Shown here: positions 21,116-28,847 of the stretch, piece after piece
How positions within the stretch are numbered: position 1 is the stretch's first letter
How the letters are laid out: the number at the start of each line of letters is the position of its first letter
Source of the DNA: Kapaibacterium sp044224925
Lineage (GTDB): Bacteria; Bacteroidota; Ignavibacteria; Kapaibacteriales; Kapaibacteriaceae
NCBI GenBank assembly: GCA_044224925.1
Contig: JBGAJM010000002.1
Location: forward strand, 272,248-336,247
Reading direction: 5' to 3'
Length of the DNA: 64,000 nucleotides
Notes under the pieces: model-generated
Database searches by the model: none
What the model saw: the letters and a program-made list of their open reading frames with translations, nothing else
Told to the model about the DNA's origin: nothing
Position numbers and translations under genes: made by a program

Positions 21116-23593
21116 TTAGAAGTTCACCGTTGCCGTGAGCGAGGCTTGCCGACGGAGGATGTTCCCACCGAAGATCTCGTAGTGCGCGCGATCAAGTGCG
21201 TTGAACACATTGCCGCTCACGCGGATCGCATCCGTGACGTACACACCGGCAGAGATGTTGAGCACGGCATAGGCAGGCACATATCCATCGAACAGACCTG
21301 CGATCCAGCGGAAGCCTTCGACATAGCGCAGCGAGACGTTGGCATCCCACGAGTTCGGCTTGATGTATTCCAGTCCAACGTTCACGCGATGTGGTGATGT
21401 GTTCGGAAGGATCTTCTGTGCAGTAACGGCATTTTCTTTCACATCCACGCTGATGTAGGCGTAGTTCGCCCACACCTTGAATTCGTTCGTGAGGAAGTAG
21501 TCCACGCTCAACTCTGCACCATACTCGTTCACAATGGCGATGTTGGTTGGCGCGATCACAAGGGCCGACTTGCCCTCATACGTCGTGATCTGTGATGGAT
21601 AGGCAGTATTGATCTTCGCAAGCTCAGCCATCATCACACTATCGCCGATGCGGTCGAGGTTCGCATCGCCCGTATTGCTCTTCAACGTCGGATAGATGTT
21701 CTGTGCGATCCCACCAAGTGGCGATGCGATCAGATTGGCGCGCTGATTCCAGTAGGCATTTGCTGTGACGAACAGGTTCTTGAGGATCTGACCTGTGTAG
21801 CCAAGCTCATACGACAGCGCCGTCTCGGGCGTGAGCGTGTAATTCCCGGTGTTCCATCTTCCGGTTGCGGCCGTGAGATTCAAGTTGGCGGAAGTTGGTG
21901 TTCCGGCAACGGCAGAGACCACGGAGTCGACAGTGCGGTTCACACCTGCGAGGTTTGCAGGCGGACCTGCGGGAGATCTGCGATAGAGATCGGCATAGCT
22001 CGGACGCAAGAAGGCACGGTTGAAGGTGGCACGGAGGGAATGTCCTTTCTCGATCTCCCACACAAGTGCTGCCTTTGGCGAAAGCTGTGTGTTGAACATC
22101 GTACTGCGATCCACACGCAACGCTCCAACGAGGCGCAGTGCGGGTGTGATGCTGTATTCACCTTGACCGTAGATGCCTGTGAAGTTGTTCGAGAGATCGT
22201 CGGGCTTGATGAGTGGACTGATCGCAGGATCGTACGTGGTGTTCACCAGTTGCAGTTCTTGAATAACGCCGGCGACCACGCGGAGCTTGTCGTCGAAGAA
22301 CTTGTCGTTCCATTGGGCATCAACACTGTACACATTCGACTGTTCGCCCGAGTTCGCAAGTGCGTTGAACACGAGTTGTGGCTTTGGCGCGAAACGATTG
22401 CTCCACAAGGCTTGCACGTTGATGCGCTCAGAGTTGTAGGCAAGTCGCACAAAGGGCTTGCGAATGTCCTGCACGACAAGGCGACCTGTTTGATTCACGT
22501 AGAATTCATTCCCCGAATACGTGTAGCCGCCTTCGAGGACGAATCGCTTCACGGCATCGATGTTGTAATCCACACGTGCTGTTCCCGAATAGGCGAACGG
22601 ATGAAGGATGTTGCTTCCCATCGTGTCGATCTTCCGCACGTCCGGTGCTAGTCCGGCATACTCAAGGCCATTCAATGGCTTCGTCGTGTCCTTGAATCGC
22701 GAGTTGAACGAGTAGTTGTATTGATAATCGGCACCGATGGAGATCTTGTAGGCCCAGTGTTCATCGATGGCACCGGCATGTCGTACCGAGGCGCGATAGA
22801 GATTCCATTCACCGGCCGTGAGACTTACGCGTGTACCGATCACATCGCGAGGATTCGTGGTCGTGACGTTGATCACACCGTTGTAGGCATTCTGCCCGTA
22901 TAATGCCGATCCCGGACCACGCACCACTTCGATCTGTTGTACATCTCCGAGGACGCTCGAGAAGGAGTTCCATTCGTTCAAGTTGATCAGTGGTGTCGAC
23001 GGATCACGTCCGTCGATCAACACCAGCGTGCGACGATTGATCGAATTGTTGAAGCCGCGTGTGTTCACATTGAAGTCGTTCGCACCGCTCCACACCACAT
23101 CAACACCGGGAAGATGCTCCATGGTCTTGGCGATCTGTCCGTGCGAGCCTGCCAACTCGATCTGCAGCGGCGTGATCACCGAGATCGCCGCCGGTGCTTC
23201 TGTCAGTTTCTGTGCTTGTCGTGCGGCACCATAGACCACGATCTCTCCGGTGTTCTTTGCATCGGAACGTACGACGATGTTCACGTTGGTCGTGTCGCCC
23301 TCTGTTGCCACAACGCCACTTCGATCTTCGGCCAACCAACCAAGTCCGCGTACTTCCAGTGTATACGTGCCGGCCGGAATGCCCTTGATCACAAAGGCCC
23401 CACCGTTGCGCGAGTACACCGAGAAGCGCTTGCCGGCCACCGTGACCCGGATGCCGTCCAGACGCTCGCCTGTTGCAGAATCGGACACCGTTCCGGTGAT
23501 CACGGCCCCGCCTTGCGCGGCCTGTGACGTGGAGGAAAACGTGACAATTGCCAGTATGCTGAGAATGAACACCAACACGGAGGAGCGTTTCAT
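21116..23593 (-). CDS. TonB-dependent receptor with CarboxypepD-like N-terminal domain
   Basis: An 825-residue outer-membrane active transporter. Order of parts: signal peptide (MKRSSVLVFILSILAIVTFSSTSQA), carboxypeptidase-D regulatory-like domain (GTVSDSATGERLDGIRVTVAG, about 30-110), plug domain (PAAISVITPLQIE, RRTLVLIDGRDP, IEVVRGPGSALYG) and a 22-strand barrel ending in aromatic F (TATVNF). A TonB box may be the GEIVVYGA stretch. Substrate is unknown: no metal or siderophore partner is adjacent. Start 23593 is chosen by signal peptide; the frame up to 23638 crosses the promoter. A likely TetR-type operator lies directly upstream. Confidence 0.92.
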   Translation of the reverse strand: MKRSSVLVFILSILAIVTFSSTSQAAQGGAVITGTVSDSATGERLDGIRVTVAGKRFSVYSRNGGAFVIKGIPAGTYTLEVRGLGWLAEDRSGVVATEGDTTNVNIVVRSDAKNTGEIVVYGAARQAQKLTEAPAAISVITPLQIELAGSHGQIAKTMEHLPGVDVVWSGANDFNVNTRGFNNSINRRTLVLIDGRDPSTPLINLNEWNSFSSVLGDVQQIEVVRGPGSALYGQNAYNGVINVTTTNPRDVIGTRVSLTAGEWNLYRASVRHAGAIDEHWAYKISIGADYQYNYSFNSRFKDTTKPLNGLEYAGLAPDVRKIDTMGSNILHPFAYSGTARVDYNIDAVKRFVLEGGYTYSGNEFYVNQTGRLVVQDIRKPFVRLAYNSERINVQALWSNRFAPKPQLVFNALANSGEQSNVYSVDAQWNDKFFDDKLRVVAGVIQELQLVNTTYDPAISPLIKPDDLSNNFTGIYGQGEYSITPALRLVGALRVDRSTMFNTQLSPKAALVWEIEKGHSLRATFNRAFLRPSYADLYRRSPAGPPANLAGVNRTVDSVVSAVAGTPTSANLNLTAATGRWNTGNYTLTPETALSYELGYTGQILKNLFVTANAYWNQRANLIASPLGGIAQNIYPTLKSNTGDANLDRIGDSVMMAELAKINTAYPSQITTYEGKSALVIAPTNIAIVNEYGAELSVDYFLTNEFKVWANYAYISVDVKENAVTAQKILPNTSPHRVNVGLEYIKPNSWDANVSLRYVEGFRWIAGLFDGYVPAYAVLNISAGVYVTDAIRVSGNVFNALDRAHYEIFGGNILRRQASLTATVNF

Positions 23594-23611
23594 GGGACTC
23601 TCGCTTGTTTT

Positions 23612-23640
23612 AATAAAACCGACCAGTCGGTCGGTCACAA
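23612..23640 (-). promoter_or_regulatory. Putative promoter of the TonB receptor with an operator in the spacer
   Basis: On the minus strand TTGTGA (23640-23635) and TTTATT (23617-23612) are 17 nt apart, a plausible -35/-10 pair. The spacer holds the inverted repeat ACCGAC-CA-GTCGGT (23618-23631), typical in form for TetR-family operators. A repressor bound there would block RNA polymerase. Sigma preference in this lineage is unknown, so the -35/-10 reading is tentative. Confidence 0.5.
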
Positions 23641-23676
23641 AACTACGAAAGTGAACACTTCTGTAACTTCACCTCC

Positions 23677-24549
23677 ATGTCGTTCCGTCTCGATGCCCTC
23701 TCTATCCTCCGCAGACCCTTCCCGCGCGCCGAGTCGTCGTCGAGACGGTGGCTCAACGTGCTCGGCGTCAGTACCTTCGTCGCCCTCTTCCTCTTGGTCT
23801 TCGGTCCGTTCGGACTCAGCTCCACCTTCCCTAACCGCACGCTCATCATCGCCGGCTACGGGATCGTGACGGCTATCTGCATGGGCTTGCTCATCGTCGT
23901 GCCGCCCTTCCTCCTTCCCAAGGCCTTTGCCGAGGAGCGGTGGACCGTTGGCAAGGAGATCTTGATGATGGTGCTCACGATCTCGCTGATCGGTGTGGGC
24001 AACACCATTTACTCGTGGTGGGTGTTCGACTACGACCTTGGCCTTGAGCTCTTCCTCGTGTTCCAGGGTGTGACGTTGCTCGTGGGGAGTATTCCGGCAT
24101 CGTTCATCGTCATCCTGCAGTATCAGCGGTATCAGTTGCTGTTCACGCGTGGTGCACGCGAGATCGAATCGCATTTGCACATGCCGGTCGTGCAGGTGTC
24201 CGACGCCATTGTTCGTATTGAGGACGATGAAGGGAAGAACGGCATCGACATCGGCATCGACGACCTCATTGTGATGTCGGCCGCGGACAACTACGTGAAT
24301 GTGATATGGCGGCAAGGAGGCAAGCGTACACAGCAGCTCTTGCGCACGAGTCTTAAGAGCATCGAGTCAAGTCACACGCTGCCGCCATCGTGGTTCCGCT
24401 GTCATCGAAGTCATATCGTCAACCTCAATGCCGTGGAGCATGTGCGCGGCAATGCACAAGGGTATCGGTTGCAGTGCGCGGAAGGTGTGGAGGTGGCTGT
24501 TGCGAGGAGTAAGAGCAATCAACTTCGTTCGAAGTTGAGTTACAAGTGA
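23677..24549 (+). CDS. Membrane-anchored LytTR DNA-binding regulator
   Basis: A 290-residue protein with four N-terminal membrane segments (about 27-48, 55-78, 92-115, 125-150) and a C-terminal LytTR domain (about 195-285) recognisable from LIVMSAADNYVNV, LLRTSLKSIE and FRCHRSHIVNLNAVEHV. Such proteins are transcription factors that sense at or within the membrane, without a receiver domain. It is divergent from the TonB receptor (starts 83 bp apart) and could regulate it. The last codons and TGA stop lie inside a GTGACAAGTGACGAGT-type repeat. Confidence 0.9.
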   Translation: MSFRLDALSILRRPFPRAESSSRRWLNVLGVSTFVALFLLVFGPFGLSSTFPNRTLIIAGYGIVTAICMGLLIVVPPFLLPKAFAEERWTVGKEILMMVLTISLIGVGNTIYSWWVFDYDLGLELFLVFQGVTLLVGSIPASFIVILQYQRYQLLFTRGAREIESHLHMPVVQVSDAIVRIEDDEGKNGIDIGIDDLIVMSAADNYVNVIWRQGGKRTQQLLRTSLKSIESSHTLPPSWFRCHRSHIVNLNAVEHVRGNAQGYRLQCAEGVEVAVARSKSNQLRSKLSYK

Positions 24550-24570
24550 CAAGTGACGAGTGACAAGTTG
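24541..24570. repeat. GTGACAAGT/GTGACGAGT short repeat block
   Basis: Four near-identical 7-10 nt units of the form (A)AGTGAC(A/G)AG follow one another and include the stop codon of the LytTR gene. The same units recur at 44808-44923, also directly behind a stop codon. Confidence 0.85.
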
Positions 24571-24575
24571 CACTG

Positions 24576-24642
24576 CGTGGGACACGGAGTGCGACACTGG
24601 CGTGGGACACTGGCGTGGGACACTTCGTGGGACACTTCGTGT
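24576..24642. repeat. GTGGGACACTGGC / GTGGGACACTTC tandem repeat block
   Basis: About five contiguous imperfect copies of a 12-13 nt unit (GTGGGACACTGGC twice, GTGGGACACTTC twice, plus diverged ends). The reverse complement of the same unit forms the block at 47446-47570. Units are contiguous, so this is not a CRISPR array. Confidence 0.85.
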
Positions 24643-24671
24643 GATCTTGAATTATGTGATTCGAACATTGA

Positions 24672-24696
24672 ATTCTGTATTCTTGATTCTGTATTC
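24672..24696. repeat. Short direct repeat ATTCTGTATTC
   Basis: The 11-mer ATTCTGTATTC occurs at 24672-24682 and 24686-24696, in an AT-rich stretch between the tandem repeat block and the 3' end of the GNAT gene. Nothing else is visible in 24643-24705. Confidence 0.7.
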
Positions 24697-24705
24697 CTCT
24701 TCACA

Positions 24706-25257
24706 TTACAACCATATCCTATACCTCAACCCATTCTTCACCCCATAATGCGGGTCCTTCGTGAATTCTCCTTGGAGGATCCCTCCATTTGCGAGGATGG
24801 TGCGTTGCGAAGCGATGTTGTCGAGATCGGTGGTGAGGTCAACGTATCGAAGTCCTTCGGCCTTTGCATACGGAAGGATCTCTGCAAGGGCACGGGTGGC
24901 ATAGCCGCGGTTGCGCATGGATGGGATCACTGAATAGCCGATGTGACCAAGTACATACGAAGGCAGCTCTTCCGTGCCTGGTTGCCAGCGCAAGCCGATG
25001 CTACCGCAGAACGTGTTGTCCCACATCCAGAGTCGCATGCCGGGTAGACGTGGCTTGAGCGTTCCATCCGGCATTGTGATCGGTCCGCCCCTTGCCTCCT
25101 TATCGACCATGCTCGCAACGAACAATTGAGGGTCAGCATCGATGCGTGCGAGTTCCTGAGCAATGGCCGCATCGCTCATGGTGTTGGGTGACCAGCCACT
25201 TTCCAAGGCGGCACGGTAGGAGGGGAGATGTTCGAGTGACGGGATCACAAGCAGCAT
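24706..25257 (-). CDS. GNAT family N-acetyltransferase
   Basis: A 183-residue acetyl-CoA-dependent transferase. The acetyl-CoA loop region reads VLGHIGYSVIPSMRNRGYATRAL (RNRGYA is the Q/RxxGxG/A signature), followed by LRYVDLTTDLDNIASQRTILANGG, the usual GNAT strand-helix end. Start 25257 is chosen because the protein then begins at the first GNAT strand; the frame extends into the upstream gene. It is the last of four leftward genes (26709-24706) separated by about 10-20 bp. Substrate unknown. Confidence 0.88.
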   Translation of the reverse strand: MLLVIPSLEHLPSYRAALESGWSPNTMSDAAIAQELARIDADPQLFVASMVDKEARGGPITMPDGTLKPRLPGMRLWMWDNTFCGSIGLRWQPGTEELPSYVLGHIGYSVIPSMRNRGYATRALAEILPYAKAEGLRYVDLTTDLDNIASQRTILANGGILQGEFTKDPHYGVKNGLRYRIWL

Positions 25258-25267
25258 GCGGCGCACC

Positions 25268-25810
25268 TTACACAACGTGATACGTGTTCTGGACGAAGCC
25301 GAAGGGATAGGCCGTAGTGGACACGTGACGGAGCGCAACGTCGCGGTCGAGTGGACCGAAGAGCGGGAGTCCGCTGCCAAGGACAACGGGGATGAGCGTG
25401 ATCGTGAGATCGGTGATCAGACCATCAGCAAGAAAGCTCTGGATGGTCTTGCCACCATCGACATAGACACGCTCGACGCCTTCCGATGCGAGCTGTGCGA
25501 CAAGATCGCGCGGCGAGGCGCTAGAGAGTCGCACCGTTTCGGGAACGCCGACAGGAAGTGCATGCAACGTGCGACTCAGCACAACAATGGGCATCGATCC
25601 GAATGGCCATTCGGGAAAGGTGAGCACTTGTTCGAACGTGGCGCGACCCATGACGATGGTGTTGATGGTCGACATGAAGGCCGCATACCCACAATCCTCA
25701 CCGGCAGGAACTCCGGCATTAGCGTCCATCAGCCAGTCGATCGATCCGTCCGTCCGTGCGATGAATCCGTCGAGACTTGTTGCGATGTACACGGAACATC
25801 GAAGTGACAT
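25268..25810 (-). CDS. Dihydrofolate reductase / RibD C-terminal family protein
   Basis: A 180-residue protein of the DHFR-like RibD-C family: CSVYIATSLDGFIAR at the start, TIVMGRATFEQVL, and YVDGGKTIQSFLADGLITDLTITLIPVVLGSG. These are predicted NADPH-dependent reductases of pteridine- or pyrimidine-like substrates; most members with this stand-alone form are uncharacterised. Length is as expected. Flanked closely by VOC and GNAT genes in one leftward run. Confidence 0.9.
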   Translation of the reverse strand: MSLRCSVYIATSLDGFIARTDGSIDWLMDANAGVPAGEDCGYAAFMSTINTIVMGRATFEQVLTFPEWPFGSMPIVVLSRTLHALPVGVPETVRLSSASPRDLVAQLASEGVERVYVDGGKTIQSFLADGLITDLTITLIPVVLGSGLPLFGPLDRDVALRHVSTTAYPFGFVQNTYHVV

Positions 25811-25820
25811 GTTCTAATCC

Positions 25821-26303
25821 TTAGTTGGTCGGTTCACCGCGATAGGCGGCTTCGATGGTGGCGATGTCGAGTTTGCGCATGGAGATCATGGCATTCCACG
25901 CACGTTGTGAGGCAACCACATCGGCCGTGTTCAAATAGTTCATCATGATGCGTGGTACGATCTGCCAGGAAAGACCGAATCTGTCGACAAGCCAACCGCA
26001 CTGACCTTCCTCGCCACCTTCCGACAATGCATTCCAGTACCGGTCCACCTCGTCTTGCGTATCGCAGTACACCATGATGGACATGGCCGGTGTGAGCGGA
26101 TAATGCGGTCCGCCATTCAGGGCCAGATACTCGGTGCCGTCGAGTGTGAAGAGCACTGTGAGCACGGATCCGACGACGCCAGGTCCACCCTCCAGATAGT
26201 ACTTCTTCTCGATCACCTTCGAGTTCGGAATGATCCCGCAATAGAATTCGGCGGCCTCTTCTGCGGTTCCGTTATACCAGATACACGTGCCGATCATTGA
26301 CAT
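25821..26303 (-). CDS. VOC / PhnB-like (3-demethylubiquinone-9 methyltransferase fold) protein
   Basis: A 160-residue protein. IGTCIWYNGTAEEAAEFYCGIIPNSKV and LALNGGPHYPLTPAMSIMVYC plus GWLVDRFGLSWQIVP are typical of PhnB-like glyoxalase-fold proteins (often mislabelled 3-demethylubiquinone-9 methyltransferase). Activity is unknown. The ATG at 26303 is preferred over the GTG at 26312 because AGAAGG lies 8 nt before it. Part of the four-gene leftward run. Confidence 0.88.
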   Translation of the reverse strand: MSMIGTCIWYNGTAEEAAEFYCGIIPNSKVIEKKYYLEGGPGVVGSVLTVLFTLDGTEYLALNGGPHYPLTPAMSIMVYCDTQDEVDRYWNALSEGGEEGQCGWLVDRFGLSWQIVPRIMMNYLNTADVVASQRAWNAMISMRKLDIATIEAAYRGEPTN

Positions 26304-26322
26304 CACATCCACCTTCTCTCGT

Positions 26323-26709
26323 TCACTTCTTCTTTGCCGTTGCTTTTGCTTTCGCCTTTTCTTTCTGTTGCTTCACGCGGAACGTAACGATCTTTTTGAT
26401 CAGACCGGTGGGCAATGCCTTGGTATGCGGGAACTGGATCGATCCCTTGGCGTGCACGTAGTTGTCGAGTTGGTCTTCAAATGCTGCCACCCCACTCGAG
26501 CCCGGATAGAGTCCAATGTGATTCTTGAATGCGGCGAAGTGCACCAGGTTGCCATGCAAATACAACGTGGGCATGGAATAGCTGATCTTCTCTGTGGCTT
26601 CGGGAGCTGCGGCCGCAATGGTGGCACGCATCGCTTGCAGTCGCTCCTGGATGGAGGGCGGGAAGTTGGCGATGTAGTCGTCGATCGAGAGGAGCTTCGG
26701 AGCGTTCAT
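26323..26709 (-). CDS. DUF1801 / YdhG-like protein
   Basis: A 128-residue protein: IDDYIANFPPSIQERLQAMR, ATEKISYSMPTLYLHGNLVHFAAFKNHIGLYPG and a Lys/Ala-rich tail. This is the DUF1801 (YdhG-like, frataxin-resembling fold) family; an iron-chaperone role has been proposed for one Bacillus relative but is not general. Start MNAPKLL at 26709 matches family N-termini; a much longer frame upstream is antisense to the next gene and rejected. First gene of the run ending at 24706. Confidence 0.85.
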   Translation of the reverse strand: MNAPKLLSIDDYIANFPPSIQERLQAMRATIAAAAPEATEKISYSMPTLYLHGNLVHFAAFKNHIGLYPGSSGVAAFEDQLDNYVHAKGSIQFPHTKALPTGLIKKIVTFRVKQQKEKAKAKATAKKK

Positions 26710-26898
26710 CGATTCGCACCTGTAGGGTGTTGAGAATATGACACAAATATGGGAATTGACGTGCAGACCGACCTCACACGGCGTGCTATCCACCCCTGGA
26801 CGTTGCCATTCGGTCCCAGCGCATGCAAATCGGCCCACAGCAGTGGAACCGGACGTGGTGGAGGGCGTAGGTTTGCGCCGTTCATTTCCGGAGGACCT

Positions 26899-28227
26899 AT
26901 GGAACATCTTCGAATCGTGATCCTGATCGTGCACATCGCGGCCGGTTTTGGCGCACTTGTGTTGGGCGCGATCAACGCCGTGCGGACGAAGGGCAACACC
27001 TCGCACCGGTCGATCGGGCGGTACTACATCGGGTGCATGGTGGCCGTCGGTGCCACCGCCCTCCTCCTTGCCGCCCTTCGCCCCAACCTTTTCCTTGCCA
27101 TGGTCGGACTGTTCAGTCTGCACATGGCATGGGGCGGCTATCGGGCCACCAAGATCAGAACGGCTGCAGACCTTCACTGGTCGGACAATGCCACGACGGC
27201 GGCCGCGCTGCTGGCCGGCATCGTGCTGATCTCGCTCGGCCTTCTGCACGGGAATGTGGTGATGCTCGTCTTTGGCACGGGCTCGGCCATGAATGCCCTT
27301 TCCGACCTGAACGTGGCGCGCAAGCTTCGTGCCGGCACCCTTTCGCGTGGTGCGTGGTTGCGACGTCACATCGGTTTGGTGAGTGGTTCCTACATTGCCG
27401 TGTGGACGGCCTTCTTGGTGGTGAACATTCCGTTCGATCCCGCCTACGTCGGCTGGCTCTTGCCCACAGCCATTGGTACACCGATCATTGCATATGCTAC
27501 GAGAAAACACATGATGCGCTACGCGTTGATCCTCTGCCTTGCCGTTACGAGCATGCAGGCAGCCGTTGACAATTCCCTGTTCACTGCCGTCTTGCACCAA
27601 CATGTGAAGGGCGGCGTGGTGTCGTATGCAACGTTGAAGACGGATGCACGACTCGACAAATACCTGAAACAGCTCCGCGCGGAAGATGCCTCGGAGCTCA
27701 CGGGCAATGAGCTGAAGGCATTCTGGATCAACGTCTACAATGCCTTCACCCTGAAGAAGGTCTGCGAGCACTATCCCGTGAAATCGATTCAGGACATTCC
27801 GAATGTGTGGACGGAGAAGTTCATCACCATCGATGGTGAATCCTATTCGTTGAATGAGGTCGAGAACAATCGTGTCCGTCCGCTTGCCGACATGCGCACA
27901 CACTTCGCTCTTGTGTGTGCCGCGCAAAGCTGTCCGCCCCTACGAAGCGAGGCCTATACGGCGGGGAAGCTCAATGCACAACTCGACGACCAGGCGCGCA
28001 CCTTCATGCGTTCTCCACGATGGAACACCTTTGACGTTCGAATGAGTTCATGCACGCTGTCGAAGATCATCGATTGGTACATCGGTGATTTTGGCGGAAT
28101 GTATGCGAAGGTGCTCAAGGCGCTGAGTGCGTATACGACCGATGACGTCACACGAGCGCTCAAGGGAAGCGGATATGCCTTTACCGTGTCATTCAACGAG
28201 TACGACTGGGCGTTGAACGATCACTGA
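26899..28227 (+). CDS. Membrane domain fused to a DUF547 domain
   Basis: A 442-residue protein; the start at 26899 has a perfect GGAGG (26890-26894). Residues 1-200 hold about six membrane helices with HIAAGFGALVLGAINAVRTKGNTSHRSIGR, resembling DUF2306-type membrane proteins. At about residue 205 the sequence MMRYALILCLAVTSMQAA looks exactly like a signal peptide, and the rest is a DUF547 domain (FWINVYNAFTLK, FALVCAAQSCPPLRSEAY, DWYIGDFGG). DUF547 proteins are normally separate exported proteins of unknown function. The join is in frame, so this is either a real fusion with the old signal peptide as last membrane helix, or two products with an internal start near 27511. The 3' end overlaps the convergent gene by 7 nt. 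Confidence 0.8.
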   Translation: MEHLRIVILIVHIAAGFGALVLGAINAVRTKGNTSHRSIGRYYIGCMVAVGATALLLAALRPNLFLAMVGLFSLHMAWGGYRATKIRTAADLHWSDNATTAAALLAGIVLISLGLLHGNVVMLVFGTGSAMNALSDLNVARKLRAGTLSRGAWLRRHIGLVSGSYIAVWTAFLVVNIPFDPAYVGWLLPTAIGTPIIAYATRKHMMRYALILCLAVTSMQAAVDNSLFTAVLHQHVKGGVVSYATLKTDARLDKYLKQLRAEDASELTGNELKAFWINVYNAFTLKKVCEHYPVKSIQDIPNVWTEKFITIDGESYSLNEVENNRVRPLADMRTHFALVCAAQSCPPLRSEAYTAGKLNAQLDDQARTFMRSPRWNTFDVRMSSCTLSKIIDWYIGDFGGMYAKVLKALSAYTTDDVTRALKGSGYAFTVSFNEYDWALNDH

Positions 28228-28820
28228 TCTTCGGTGATCACGATCGTTCCGTCGGTCTTGATGACGACCACGGAGCCAGGCAGTTTTTCGGTTCGCACGA
28301 ACTCTTCCGTGGCACACGAGAACACATGTCGTACCTGTTGCAGACGCAACGTCCCGTCCGCCTGCACAACACATCCGCGGAGCAGCGTATTGTCGCAGTC
28401 GGTCTGCAGAAAGGCGATCAATGCCTTGCTCTGCACCATATCACCTCGGAGGGTGGCAAGGTAGATGTTCTCGTCGCGATCCGTGCGCTGAGCCACCACG
28501 TTCCGAACGTAGTATTCGGCCACGATGAATCCATTGTCGGTGGCGGAATCATAGACCGTGCACTCTGCAATGCGGAGGAGAAGGATGTCGGCCGACACCA
28601 TGCCATTCGAATCGGCATAGCCGAATTCTTTCAGAAGTGGCGTACGCACGGAGTCCACCGTGATGGCCTCTGCCGACGGAAACGCCTCCTGCACGTTGAG
28701 CAGAATGGACTGTCCGATCGTCAGACACGAACACGTTTCGCTGCACGAACGCAGGTCGACCTGCTGCGCGGTGGCATACGGTGAAAACGCGAGTGCAAGC
28801 AAGAGAATGATCAAACGCAT
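28221..28820 (-). CDS. Hypothetical secreted cysteine-containing protein
   Basis: A 199-residue protein with signal peptide MRLIILLLALAFSPYATAQQ, then a Cys-rich start (SCSETCSCLTIG) and further cysteines (AECTVYD, TDCDNTLLRGCVV, FSCATEEF), suggesting disulfide bonding outside the cytoplasm. I recognise no family. The start at 28820 is chosen by signal peptide. It is divergent from the DUF1254 gene, with only 27 bp between the two ATGs, so promoters must overlap or lie inside the opposite gene. Confidence 0.7.
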   Translation of the reverse strand: MRLIILLLALAFSPYATAQQVDLRSCSETCSCLTIGQSILLNVQEAFPSAEAITVDSVRTPLLKEFGYADSNGMVSADILLLRIAECTVYDSATDNGFIVAEYYVRNVVAQRTDRDENIYLATLRGDMVQSKALIAFLQTDCDNTLLRGCVVQADGTLRLQQVRHVFSCATEEFVRTEKLPGSVVVIKTDGTIVITEDQ

Positions 28821-28847
28821 AGAACAAACATCGCATATTTGCCCATT

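Noticed and set aside
26710..27927. Long N-terminal extension of the DUF1801 gene on the minus strand
   Set aside because: Antisense to the membrane/DUF547 gene, low-complexity Arg/Asp/Gly; only the last 128 codons are family-like.
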